A program made the translations under genes and the position numbers. Positions 27,429 to 34,992 of a stretch of DNA of 64,000 bases are shown here, in pieces. Under the pieces are notes generated by a model. That model saw nothing but the letters and a program-made list of their open reading frames with translations. It was not told the DNA's origin and made no database searches. The DNA is from Streptomyces olivochromogenes (GTDB taxonomy: Bacteria; Actinomycetota; Actinomycetes; Streptomycetales; Streptomycetaceae): the NCBI RefSeq assembly GCF_001514115.1, contig NZ_KQ948455.1, positions 172,709 to 236,708 on the forward strand, in the 5' to 3' direction. Within the stretch, counting starts at the first letter, position 1. Each line of letters starts with the position of its first letter.

Positions 27429-28625
27429 ATGGACGAGCAGCGCGCGGGGACCGAGGTGGAGACCGGGGCGGAGCCGGTGGCGGAGACGCCGGCGACACCG
27501 GTGGCGGAGACGGACAGGGGAGAGGGCGGGGGAGCGGGCGGGCCGGGGGACGGCGAGGGCCGTACCTCCCCGAGCCGGGTCCCCGCCTGGCTTCGAACGG
27601 TGGGCCGGGGCTGGCGGCACCCCCGCCTCCGCTGGCCCAAACGGGTCGCGCTCGCGCTCGTTCTGGTGTCGGTGCTCTCCCTGCTCGCCGCGGGCACCGC
27701 CCTGCGGGTCAACTACGCCGGAGACCCGGCCCCCGGTACCCAGACCAGGAACCGTGACGCCCTCTGGATGGGCCACGCCTGGGTGGACGGCCGGAAGAAG
27801 GACGCGGACGTCAAGGCGCTCGCGAAGCGGCTGCGGGCGACCGGGATCCGGGATCTGTACGTGCACGCGGGACCGCTGGAGCACGACGGGACCCTGCCCG
27901 AGTCGGCGTACCCGAAGGCGCGTTGGCTGGTCGAGGCCGTGCACCGCGAACTGCCCGGTGTCCGTGTCCAGGCGTGGCTCGGCGACGTGCTCGCCACCGA
28001 GGGGGAGGTCGGGATGCGCCTGGAACGGGCGGCCACCCGGGCCGCCGTCGTCCGCTCCGCCGGGCAGATCCTCGACGCCGGTTTCGAGGGCGCCCACTTC
28101 GACCTGGAGCCCCTGCACTCCGACGACTCGAACTACCTGTCCCTGCTCGACGATCTGCGCCGCGTCACCCGCGCCCACGACGCCCAGCTCTCCGTCGCCG
28201 CCCACCAGATCGACCCGCTCCCGAACCTCCACTCCGTCTTCGGCGCCTTCACCGCGCACCCCAAGTGGTGGTCCCAGTCGTTCTTCGGACAGGTCGCCCG
28301 CCGAGTCGACCAGATCGCCGTGATGTCGTACGACACGGCGCTTCCGCTGGAAAGCCTGTACGGGGGTTACGTCGCCGAGCAGACCTCCCTCGCCCTCGAA
28401 GTCACCCCGAAGTCGACCGACCTGCTGATGGGCCTGCCCTTCTACTACGAGGACAACATGGACCACCACGGCTCCGCCGAGACGGTCGCGGCGGCCGTCC
28501 GTGGCACCCGCCTCGGCCTCTCCCGCACCGACCGCACCCGGGAACACTTCGGCGTCGCCCTGTACGTGGACTTCGCCGCCCGGGAGAAGGACTGGACGGC
28601 GTACGAGGAGGGCTGGGTCCGATGA
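27429..28625 (+). CDS. Membrane-anchored TIM-barrel-like protein (glycosidase-like)
   Basis: The protein has 398 residues. A disordered Glu/Pro/Gly N-terminus (1-55) and one transmembrane helix (about 71-91) precede an extracytoplasmic domain. GAHFDLEPLHSD resembles the catalytic D-x-x-D-x-E strand of GH18-type barrels, and VMSYDTALP and DLLMGLPFYYEDN fit later strands. Chitinase activity is not established because the acid motif is incomplete. The stop overlaps the ATG of the next gene. ATG follows GGAGGGGG. Confidence 0.7.
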   Translation: MDEQRAGTEVETGAEPVAETPATPVAETDRGEGGGAGGPGDGEGRTSPSRVPAWLRTVGRGWRHPRLRWPKRVALALVLVSVLSLLAAGTALRVNYAGDPAPGTQTRNRDALWMGHAWVDGRKKDADVKALAKRLRATGIRDLYVHAGPLEHDGTLPESAYPKARWLVEAVHRELPGVRVQAWLGDVLATEGEVGMRLERAATRAAVVRSAGQILDAGFEGAHFDLEPLHSDDSNYLSLLDDLRRVTRAHDAQLSVAAHQIDPLPNLHSVFGAFTAHPKWWSQSFFGQVARRVDQIAVMSYDTALPLESLYGGYVAEQTSLALEVTPKSTDLLMGLPFYYEDNMDHHGSAETVAAAVRGTRLGLSRTDRTREHFGVALYVDFAAREKDWTAYEEGWVR

Positions 28626-29620
28626 CAGTCAGGCGCAGGCCGCTCACGAGGGACGAGCTCGCGCCCCTCGCCCGCGCGGCCCTCGGCCCGGCCCGGACGC
28701 TCACCGCGGTCACCCGGCTGCGCGGCGGCAGCAAGAAGGGTGCCTACCGGCTCTTCCTCGACGACGGCTCCACCGCGGTCGCCTACGTCTGGGACCCGGC
28801 CGAGGACTACTGGGACGCGGCCCCGGCAGACCCCCGCGACTCCTTCTCGCACGCCTCCGGGCTCGACCTCTTCACCGCCGCGTACGACAGGCTCACCGCC
28901 CTCGGCATCCGCACCCCACGCCTGCTCTTCGCCGACCGCGGCCACACGCATCTGCCCTCGGACGTGGCCGTGGTGGAGGACGTGCGCGGCGGCAGTCTGG
29001 AAGACCTGCTGCACCGCGACCCCGAGGCCGCAGAAGGGCCCCTGCGGGAACTGGCCGAGGCCCTGCGCACCCTGCACGCCCACTCCGCACCCCGCCACGG
29101 CAAGGTCGCCGTCGTCGACAACGGCGGCAGCGCGTACGGCGGTTCGTGCGAACAGGTCGTCCTCGAACGGGCCCTGGCCGACCTGGCGGAGGCCGCCGCA
29201 CGCGACGCCCGGATCGCCGCCGTACGCGAGGCCCTGCACGACCGACTGCACGCCCTCGCCGGGAGGGTCCGACCGCGTGGCCGCGTCGGCCTGGTCCACG
29301 GCGAACTCGGCCCGGACCACGTCCTCGTGGACGAGCACGGCCACCCCGCCCTCATCGACATCGAGGGCCTGCTCTACTTCGACGCCGAGTGGGAGCACGT
29401 CTTCCTGCGCCAGCGCTTCCACGACGACTACGCGGCTCTGCGTGCCGAGGGTCTCGACGAGGACCGGCTGCGCCTCTACCGCCTGGCCATGCACCTCTCG
29501 CTGGTCGCGGGCCCCCTCCGGCTCCTCGACGGCGACTTCCCGGATCCGGAGTTCATGCGGGCGATCGCGGAACACAGCGTCGGGCAGACCCTCACGCTGC
29601 TGGAGCACCCCGTGCCATGA
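28622..29620 (+). CDS. APH-fold phosphotransferase-like protein
   Basis: The protein has 332 residues and is a kinase-like fold of the aminoglycoside phosphotransferase family. The catalytic loop reads VHGELGPDHVL where active kinases have H-G-D-x-x-x-x-N, so the usual Asp and Asn are replaced by Glu and His; the DFG-equivalent LIDIEG keeps Asp. An altered or lost phosphotransfer is likely. It is translated by ATGA overlap with the barrel protein gene, so the two products probably work together. No nearby aminoglycoside genes suggest drug resistance. Confidence 0.75.
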   Translation: MTVRRRPLTRDELAPLARAALGPARTLTAVTRLRGGSKKGAYRLFLDDGSTAVAYVWDPAEDYWDAAPADPRDSFSHASGLDLFTAAYDRLTALGIRTPRLLFADRGHTHLPSDVAVVEDVRGGSLEDLLHRDPEAAEGPLRELAEALRTLHAHSAPRHGKVAVVDNGGSAYGGSCEQVVLERALADLAEAAARDARIAAVREALHDRLHALAGRVRPRGRVGLVHGELGPDHVLVDEHGHPALIDIEGLLYFDAEWEHVFLRQRFHDDYAALRAEGLDEDRLRLYRLAMHLSLVAGPLRLLDGDFPDPEFMRAIAEHSVGQTLTLLEHPVP

Positions 29621-29668
29621 TCTGAGCCCACGCGCCGGTTCGGCGCGCTCTGGGGGAGGGGGAAGTCC

Positions 29669-29980
29669 GTGCACCCGTATCTGGTGGGCTTGGTCGCGCT
29701 GGCGATGACCGGCACGGCGCTGATGGGGATCGCCGGGATCGTCACGGGCTGGGTGCCGCCCTGGCTGCGCCCCCGTGTCTTCCGGCCGAAGCTGTGGGGG
29801 TACGGCTCGGTGGTGGGGGCCGCCGGGATGTCCCTGTACATGTTCATCGGCCCGTTCCGAGGGCCCGACCTCAGCATGGCCCCCTTCGCGATGACCGGTA
29901 TGGCCCTGTTCATCGTGGGGCTCGTGATGCAGATGGCCTCGCGGCGTCCCGGTGGCCCCGGCATCCCCGAACGCCGATGA
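29669..29980 (+). CDS. Small membrane protein
   Basis: The protein has 103 residues and three likely transmembrane helices (LVALAMTGTALMGIAGIVTG, GSVVGAAGMSLYMFIG, MTGMALFIVGLVMQMA). No family is recognised. GTG has GGGGGAGGGGGAAG upstream. Its stop overlaps the next start (ATGA), giving a two-gene unit. The function is unknown. Confidence 0.72.
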   Translation: MHPYLVGLVALAMTGTALMGIAGIVTGWVPPWLRPRVFRPKLWGYGSVVGAAGMSLYMFIGPFRGPDLSMAPFAMTGMALFIVGLVMQMASRRPGGPGIPERR

Positions 29981-30306
29981 CAGGGCCCTGGCTCTTCGCG
30001 GCGGGTCTCGGCGAGGGCGTGGTCCTCGGACTCGCGGCGGCCGTCGGGATCGTCGCCGTGCGCGGCGGCCGGGTGCCGGGGTGGGAGCGCCGTCCCGTCG
30101 TCCGGCGCCGCCTGTGGGGCCGGGGCGCGCTGCTGGTGACGGCGGCCGTCGCGCTCCAGTCGTTGAACCTGGCCTTCTCGGGCCCCGGCTACCTCCAGTT
30201 CGCGGTCGCCCTCGTGAGCGGCGCGGGCCTGATCACCGGGGCCGCCCTGATGCACCGGGCGACCCGGGACCGCCGCCGCGGCCCCACCGCTCCTTCGGCT
30301 CCCTAG
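29977..30306 (+). CDS. Small membrane protein coupled to the preceding gene
   Basis: The protein has 109 residues and three hydrophobic segments (LFAAGLGEGVVLGLAAAVG, ALLVTAAVALQSLNLAF, QFAVALVSGAGLITGAAL) with a basic C-tail. ATG overlaps the upstream TGA. It resembles its partner in size and layout but not in sequence. It ends 32 bp before the convergent sdhB gene. Confidence 0.68.
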   Translation: MTGPWLFAAGLGEGVVLGLAAAVGIVAVRGGRVPGWERRPVVRRRLWGRGALLVTAAVALQSLNLAFSGPGYLQFAVALVSGAGLITGAALMHRATRDRRRGPTAPSAP

Positions 30307-30338
30307 ATTCCTGAGAGCCCTGAGAGCCCTATGAGCCC

Positions 30339-31112
30339 TTAAGACGAATCCCGCCTCCTGATCTTCGAACCCAGCCACACCAGCGGGTCGTACTTGCGGT
30401 CGACCGCCCGTTCCTTCAAGGGGATCAGGGCGTTGTCCGTGATCTTGATGCCCTCGGGACAGACCTCCGTGCAGCACTTGGTGATGTTGCAGTAGCCGAG
30501 GCCGTGCTCGTCCTGGGCGGTGCGCTTGCGGTCCAGGCCGGTGTCGGCGGCCGCGTCCAGCGGGTGCATGTCCAGTTCGGCGACGCGCATCAGGAAGCGC
30601 GGGCCCGCGAACGCCGGTTTGTTCTCCTCGTGGTCACGCACGACATGGCAGGTGTCCTGGCACAGGAAGCACTCGATGCACTTGCGGAACTCCTGCGAGC
30701 GGTCCACGTCCTCCTGCTGCATGCGGTACTCGCCGGGGCCGAGACCGGCCGGGGGGACGAAGGCGGGGACCTGCCGCGCCTTGGCGTAGTTGAAGCCGAC
30801 GTCCGTGACGAGATCCCGTACGACCGGGAAGGCGCGCAGCGGTGTGACGGTGATCGTCTCCTCGTGCGTGAACACCGACATGCGCGTCATGCACAACAGC
30901 CGGGGGCGTCCGTTGATCTCCGCCGAGCACGAACCGCACTTGCCCGCCTTGCAGTTCCAGCGGACGGCCAGGTCCGGGGCCTGGGTCGCCTGGAGCCGGT
31001 GGATGATGTCCAGCACCACCTCACCGTCGTTGACCTCGACCGTGAAGTCCTCCAGGCCACCGCCCTTCACATCCCCGCGCCACACCTTGAAGCGGGCCTC
31101 GTAGCTGCTCAC
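30339..31112 (-). CDS. sdhB: Succinate dehydrogenase/fumarate reductase iron-sulfur subunit
   Basis: The protein has 257 residues. The 2Fe-2S cysteines lie in WNCKAGKCGSCSAEING, and the 4Fe-4S and 3Fe-4S sets in CIECFLCQDTC and CNITKCCTEVCPEG. It passes electrons from the flavoprotein to the membrane quinone site. GTG overlaps the sdhA stop (GTGA), so translation is coupled. Third gene of a C-A-B order operon. Confidence 0.95.
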   Translation of the reverse strand: MSSYEARFKVWRGDVKGGGLEDFTVEVNDGEVVLDIIHRLQATQAPDLAVRWNCKAGKCGSCSAEINGRPRLLCMTRMSVFTHEETITVTPLRAFPVVRDLVTDVGFNYAKARQVPAFVPPAGLGPGEYRMQQEDVDRSQEFRKCIECFLCQDTCHVVRDHEENKPAFAGPRFLMRVAELDMHPLDAAADTGLDRKRTAQDEHGLGYCNITKCCTEVCPEGIKITDNALIPLKERAVDRKYDPLVWLGSKIRRRDSS

Positions 31113-33052
31113 TCGTAGAGCTCCTCTTCGGCGAGGTACTTGACCAGCTCCTCCTTCTCGAAGAGGGCGAGCAGGTCGGGACGAATGGGTTCGGTGGTCT
31201 CGCGGCTGAGGTCGATCTGACCGTGCACCGGGTCGGTGGCCGCCAACCCGCCTGTGGGATCGGTGAGTTGGCACAGGAGATTGGCGCGACGCCAGGTCCG
31301 CTCCATCGCCGGATGGTCCTCGCGGGTGTGGCCGCCGCGTGACTCCGTGCGCTCCAGGGCGGCGCGGGCCACGCACTCGCTGACCAGGAGCATGTTGCGC
31401 AGGTCGAGGGCGAGGTGCCAGCCGGGGTTGAACTGCCGGTGGCCCTCGACTCCGGCCCGCCGTGCCCGTACCCGCAGCTCCGCGAGCTTCTCCAGGGCCT
31501 GTTCCATCTCGGCCTCGCGGCGGATGATGCCGACCAGGTCGTTCATGGTCTGCTGGAGTTCCTGGTGGAGCGTGTACGGGTTCTCGGGCGGGCGTCCGCT
31601 CTGCGCACCGGGCTCCGGACCCTCGGCCGAGAAGGGCCGCAGGGCCTCGGCCGCCGCCGTGTCGATCTGGATGTCGTCCACGGGCGGGCGGTCCCGGGCC
31701 AGGTCGGCGGCGTACCCGGCGGCGTGCAGCCCCGCCCGCCGCCCGAAGACCAGCAGGTCGGAGAGGGAGTTGCCGCCGAGCCGGTTGGAACCGTGCATGC
31801 CGCCCGCGACCTCACCGGCGGCGAACAGCCCCGGTACGCCGCGCGCGGCCGCCGAGTCCGATTCGACCGCGATGCCGCCCATCACGTAGTGACAGGTGGG
31901 CCCGACCTCCATCGCCTCGGCCGTGATGTCGACGTCCGCGAGCTCCTTGAACTGGTGGTACATGGAGGGAAGCCGGCGCCGGATCACCTCGGCGGGCATA
32001 CGGGTCGACACATCGAGGAAGACCCCGCCGTGCGGCGACCCACGACCCTCCTTCACCTCGGAGTTGATGGCACGGGCGACCTCGTCGCGGGGCAGCAGCT
32101 CCGGGGGACGCCGGTTGTGGTCCGGGTCCTCGTACCAGCGGTCGCCCTCCTCCTCGGACTGCGCGTACTTCTCCTTGAAGACGTCCGGGATGTAGTCGAA
32201 CATGAACCGCTTGCCGTCGGAGTTCCTGAGCACCCCGCCGTCCCCGCGCACCGACTCGGTGACCAGGATCCCCTTCACCGACGGCGGCCAGACCATGCCC
32301 GTCGGGTGGAACTGCACGAACTCCATGTTGAGCAGCGGCGCCCCGGCGAGCAGCGCGAGGGCGTGGCCGTCGCCCGTGTACTCCCACGAGTTCGACGTCA
32401 CCTTGAACGACTTGCCGATACCGCCGGTGGCGATGACGACGGAGGGGGCTTCGAGAACGAAGAAGCGGCCGGACTCGCGCTCGTAGCAGAACGCCCCGGA
32501 GACGCGGTCGCCGTCCTTCAGCACGCGCGTGACGGTGCACTCCTGGTACACCTTCAGCCGGCTCTCGTAGCTCCCGGTCTCCTTCATGTCCTCCTGCTGG
32601 AGCGACACGATCTTCTGCTGGAGGGTCCGGATGAGCTCGAGCCCGGTCCGGTCGCCGACGTGCGCGAGCCGCGGATACTCGTGGCCGCCGAAGTTGCGCT
32701 GGGAGATCCGCCCGTCCTTCGTACGGTCGAACAGTGCGCCCCAGGTCTCCAGCTCCCACACCCGGTCAGGGGCTTCCTTCGCGTGCAGCTCGGCCATCCG
32801 CCACTGGTTCAGGAACTTCCCGCCCCGCATGGTGTCGCGGAAGTGGACCTGCCAGTTGTCACCGGAGTTGACGTTGCCCATCGCGGCCGCGATGCCGCCC
32901 TCGGCCATCACCGTGTGGGCCTTGCCGAACAGCGACTTGCAGATCACGGCCGTACGGGCGCCACGCTCGCGCGCCTCGATGGCGGCGCGCAGTCCGGCGC
33001 CACCGGCGCCGACCACGACAACGTCCCACTCCTGCCTGTCAACCACGGACAT
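31109..33052 (-). CDS. sdhA: Succinate dehydrogenase/fumarate reductase flavoprotein
   Basis: The protein has 647 residues. The FAD-binding Rossmann motif is VVVVGAGGAGLRAAIEA, the covalent-FAD His region is SLFGKAHTVMAEGG, the substrate motifs are EFVQFHPTG and GGMHGSNRLGGNSLSDLLVFG. It oxidises succinate to fumarate, linking the TCA cycle to respiration. The ATG has CCCTCT upstream and no strong ribosome site; it lies 17 bp after sdhC. Confidence 0.95.
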   Translation of the reverse strand: MSVVDRQEWDVVVVGAGGAGLRAAIEARERGARTAVICKSLFGKAHTVMAEGGIAAAMGNVNSGDNWQVHFRDTMRGGKFLNQWRMAELHAKEAPDRVWELETWGALFDRTKDGRISQRNFGGHEYPRLAHVGDRTGLELIRTLQQKIVSLQQEDMKETGSYESRLKVYQECTVTRVLKDGDRVSGAFCYERESGRFFVLEAPSVVIATGGIGKSFKVTSNSWEYTGDGHALALLAGAPLLNMEFVQFHPTGMVWPPSVKGILVTESVRGDGGVLRNSDGKRFMFDYIPDVFKEKYAQSEEEGDRWYEDPDHNRRPPELLPRDEVARAINSEVKEGRGSPHGGVFLDVSTRMPAEVIRRRLPSMYHQFKELADVDITAEAMEVGPTCHYVMGGIAVESDSAAARGVPGLFAAGEVAGGMHGSNRLGGNSLSDLLVFGRRAGLHAAGYAADLARDRPPVDDIQIDTAAAEALRPFSAEGPEPGAQSGRPPENPYTLHQELQQTMNDLVGIIRREAEMEQALEKLAELRVRARRAGVEGHRQFNPGWHLALDLRNMLLVSECVARAALERTESRGGHTREDHPAMERTWRRANLLCQLTDPTGGLAATDPVHGQIDLSRETTEPIRPDLLALFEKEELVKYLAEEELYE

Positions 33053-33069
33053 CAGAGGGCCCCACTCAG

Positions 33070-33891
33070 CTAGAAGAAGCGCGGATCGTCGAAGGCGCCG
33101 GACGCGACGAGGTACACGTAGAAGTCGGCGAGCGCCACGCTGATCAGCGACGCCCAGGCGAGCAGCATGTGGCGGGCGTTGAGCTTCCCGACCCACTGCC
33201 ACATCCGGTAGCGCACGGGATGTTTGGAGAAGTGCTTGAGCTTGCCGCCGACGATGTGCCGGCAGGAGTGGCAGGACAGGGTGTACGCCCAGATCAGCGT
33301 GATGTTGAGCAGGAAGACCAGGGTGCCCAGGCCCATGTGGCCCCAGCGGTAGTGCTCGTCGCGGAAGGAGAGCACGGTGTCGTAGGTCAGGATCCCGGCT
33401 ACGACGATCGCGGCGTAGAAGAAGTACCGGTGGACGTTCTGCAGGATGAGCGGGAAGCGGGTCTCGCCGGTGTACTTCTTGTGCGGTTCGGCGACCGCGC
33501 AGGCCGGCGGCGACGCCCAGAAGCCGCGGTAGTAGGCCTTGCGGTAGTAGTAGCAGGTCAGCCGGAAACCGAGCGGGAAGATCAGGATGATGATGGCGGG
33601 GGAGATGCCCCACCAGCTCCCGAAGAGGTCCGCGTTGGGGCCCGCGTGCATCGTCCGGCACCGCTCGGCCAGACAGGGCGAGTAGAACGGCGAGACGTAC
33701 GGCGCCGAGTAGTAGTTCGTGTCCGCGAACGCGCGCCAGGTCGAGTACACGACGAAGGCCAGCAGCCCGGCGGCGGTGACGGCGGGCGCCAGCCACCAGC
33801 GGTCGGTGCGCAGATGCGGGGCGGTGATCGCGGCGCGCGTACCGGTGTGTACGCCGCCGGGGGTCGGATGGGGTTCAGTGCCAGTGCTCAA
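33070..33891 (-). CDS. sdhC: Succinate dehydrogenase cytochrome b membrane subunit
   Basis: The protein has 273 residues and five or six transmembrane helices with conserved histidines (YCFY-type NVHRYFFYAAIV, HMGLGTLVFLLN, SCHSCRHIVGG) for haem b. It anchors SdhA and SdhB and reduces quinone. The start is TTG at 33891. This rare codon is supported by a perfect GGAGG 7 nt upstream and by the lack of a better start. Confidence 0.88.
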   Translation of the reverse strand: MSTGTEPHPTPGGVHTGTRAAITAPHLRTDRWWLAPAVTAAGLLAFVVYSTWRAFADTNYYSAPYVSPFYSPCLAERCRTMHAGPNADLFGSWWGISPAIIILIFPLGFRLTCYYYRKAYYRGFWASPPACAVAEPHKKYTGETRFPLILQNVHRYFFYAAIVVAGILTYDTVLSFRDEHYRWGHMGLGTLVFLLNITLIWAYTLSCHSCRHIVGGKLKHFSKHPVRYRMWQWVGKLNARHMLLAWASLISVALADFYVYLVASGAFDDPRFF

Positions 33892-33910
33892 CTTTTCGCC
33901 TCCGGGGCGC

Positions 33911-34201
33911 TCACGGGGCGTGGCGGTCGTGGGCGCCGAGTCCCTCGTCGTCCGAGTCCGTCCACAAGGAGCTGTCGTACGGGGTGTCGGGGATCGACAC
34001 GAGATCGGGGCGCCGGGGCGGGGCGAGGCCGGGGGCGGACTCGCGCAGCAGGGCGACGCTCTCGCGCAGGTGGTCTGCGTCGGCGCGGACGCGGCGCATC
34101 TCGAGGCCGCCTCCGCCGATCTGCTGCTCCAGGCGTCCCACCGACCTCACGAGGTCGTCGATGCATCGCTGAACTGACGTCAAGTCGTCGTGTACGGACA
34201 T
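33911..34201 (-). CDS. Small conserved coiled-coil protein upstream of sdhC
   Basis: The protein has 96 residues. The first half is helical with heptads (LVRSVGRLEQQIGGGGLEMRR, ADHLRESVALLRESAP), the rest a disordered Pro/Asp-rich tail. It ends 20 bp before sdhC and probably shares its transcript. ATG has GAGGGC upstream. No function is known. Confidence 0.65.
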   Translation of the reverse strand: MSVHDDLTSVQRCIDDLVRSVGRLEQQIGGGGLEMRRVRADADHLRESVALLRESAPGLAPPRRPDLVSIPDTPYDSSLWTDSDDEGLGAHDRHAP

Positions 34202-34401
34202 GACTTGCCCTCGCTTCCAGGACCCTGCGGTCCAAGGCGGCAACGTTCATGCGCCTGCGAGTGTTGCGCGTCACACCGAGCCGTGGGAAGGGATCTGCAC
34301 GGATTGACGGCTCACGCCCATCGGAATGCGCCCCCCGGGGCCGATTTACATCCACACGTGAGTGAATCCGAGCCCTGCGACGGGGCTGCGCCGCGGATCC
34401 C

Positions 34402-34735
34402 TGTTCGGCTGCGGGTGGGTGGGGGCGGGCCGCGCAGTTCCCCGCGCCCCTGAGGCGGGGGCTTCGCCCCGCATGCCCCGCCCGCCCGAGGTTCTTTGGC
34501 TGACGGCTGGTGGGGGTTGGTCGCGCAGTTCCCCGCGCCCCTGAGGCGGGGGCTTCGCCCCGCATGCCCCGCCCGCCCGAAGTTTTTTGGCTGACGGCTG
34601 GTGGGGGTTGGTCGCGCAGTTCCCCGCGCCCCTGAGGCGGGGGCTTCGCCCCGCATGCCCCGCCCGCCCGAGGTTCTTTGGCTGACGGCTGGTGGGGGCT
34701 GGTCGCGCAGTTCCCCGCGCCCCTGAAAGCCTCGG
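34402..34735. repeat. Tandem 91-bp repeat array
   Basis: About 3.5 units of a 91-bp sequence, with unit starts at 34489, 34580 and 34671, differ by only a few bases. Each unit contains GTCGCGCAGTTCCCCGCGCC and a GGCGGGG/CCCCGCC hairpin with TTCG in the loop. It lies between the small coiled-coil gene and a lipoprotein gene. The unit resembles single copies at 62512-62590 and 4296-4391. A CRISPR array is excluded because the units have no spacers. Confidence 0.9.
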
Positions 34736-34832
34736 ATCGTCCGGCGTTTGAGGACGAGGTCGTTCAGGCCGATGCGGGGGTCTGGGGGTGGAGCCCCCAG
34801 GGATGGGACGGGTAGGGGCGGCGGGGGCGAGG
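34736..34832. repeat. Streptomyces repeat with GTCCGGCGTTTGAGGACGAGG core
   Basis: This stretch follows the 91-bp array directly and ends in a GTCTGGGGGTGGAGCCCCCAGG hairpin and GGGGCGGCGGGGGCGAGG. The core sequence recurs widely in Streptomyces intergenic regions. The short spacer 34833-34921 shows nothing else. Confidence 0.55.
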
Positions 34833-34921
34833 AAACGTTGGGCCGGATGGGTGGGGTTCTGGGCGCTCCCCGTCGTGTCGCCGCGCCCCCACGCTCCCCC
34901 TCCCCTTCAGTGGGCGCATAC

Positions 34922-34959
34922 ATCTGATCAACCGTATATACCGCCAAAAGTGATCAGAT
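34922..34959 (+). promoter_or_regulatory. Dyad of two TGATCA boxes upstream of the lipoprotein gene
   Basis: ATCTGATCA (34922-34930) and TGATCAGAT (34951-34959) are perfect inverted copies with a 20-bp spacer. Each contains the self-complementary TGATCA. TATATA (34935-34940) in the spacer may be a -10 box, so a protein bound to both boxes could loop over the promoter. Confidence 0.5.
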
Positions 34960-34992
34960 CCGGCTCCGTTCTCCCCACCGGAGGTTGCAGTG

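Noticed and set aside
26520..28547. A 675-codon minus-strand frame across the TPM-like and barrel genes
   Set aside because: Overlaps two better supported genes in other frames and lacks a family signature.
28622..29620. Aminoglycoside resistance gene
   Set aside because: The fold is shared, but catalytic residues differ and no antibiotic genes adjoin; resistance is not supported.
31415..33073. A 552-codon plus-strand frame over sdhA
   Set aside because: Antisense shadow of sdhA, which has all of its functional motifs.
34402..34735. CRISPR array
   Set aside because: Units are direct 91-bp repeats without intervening spacers and without cas genes nearby.
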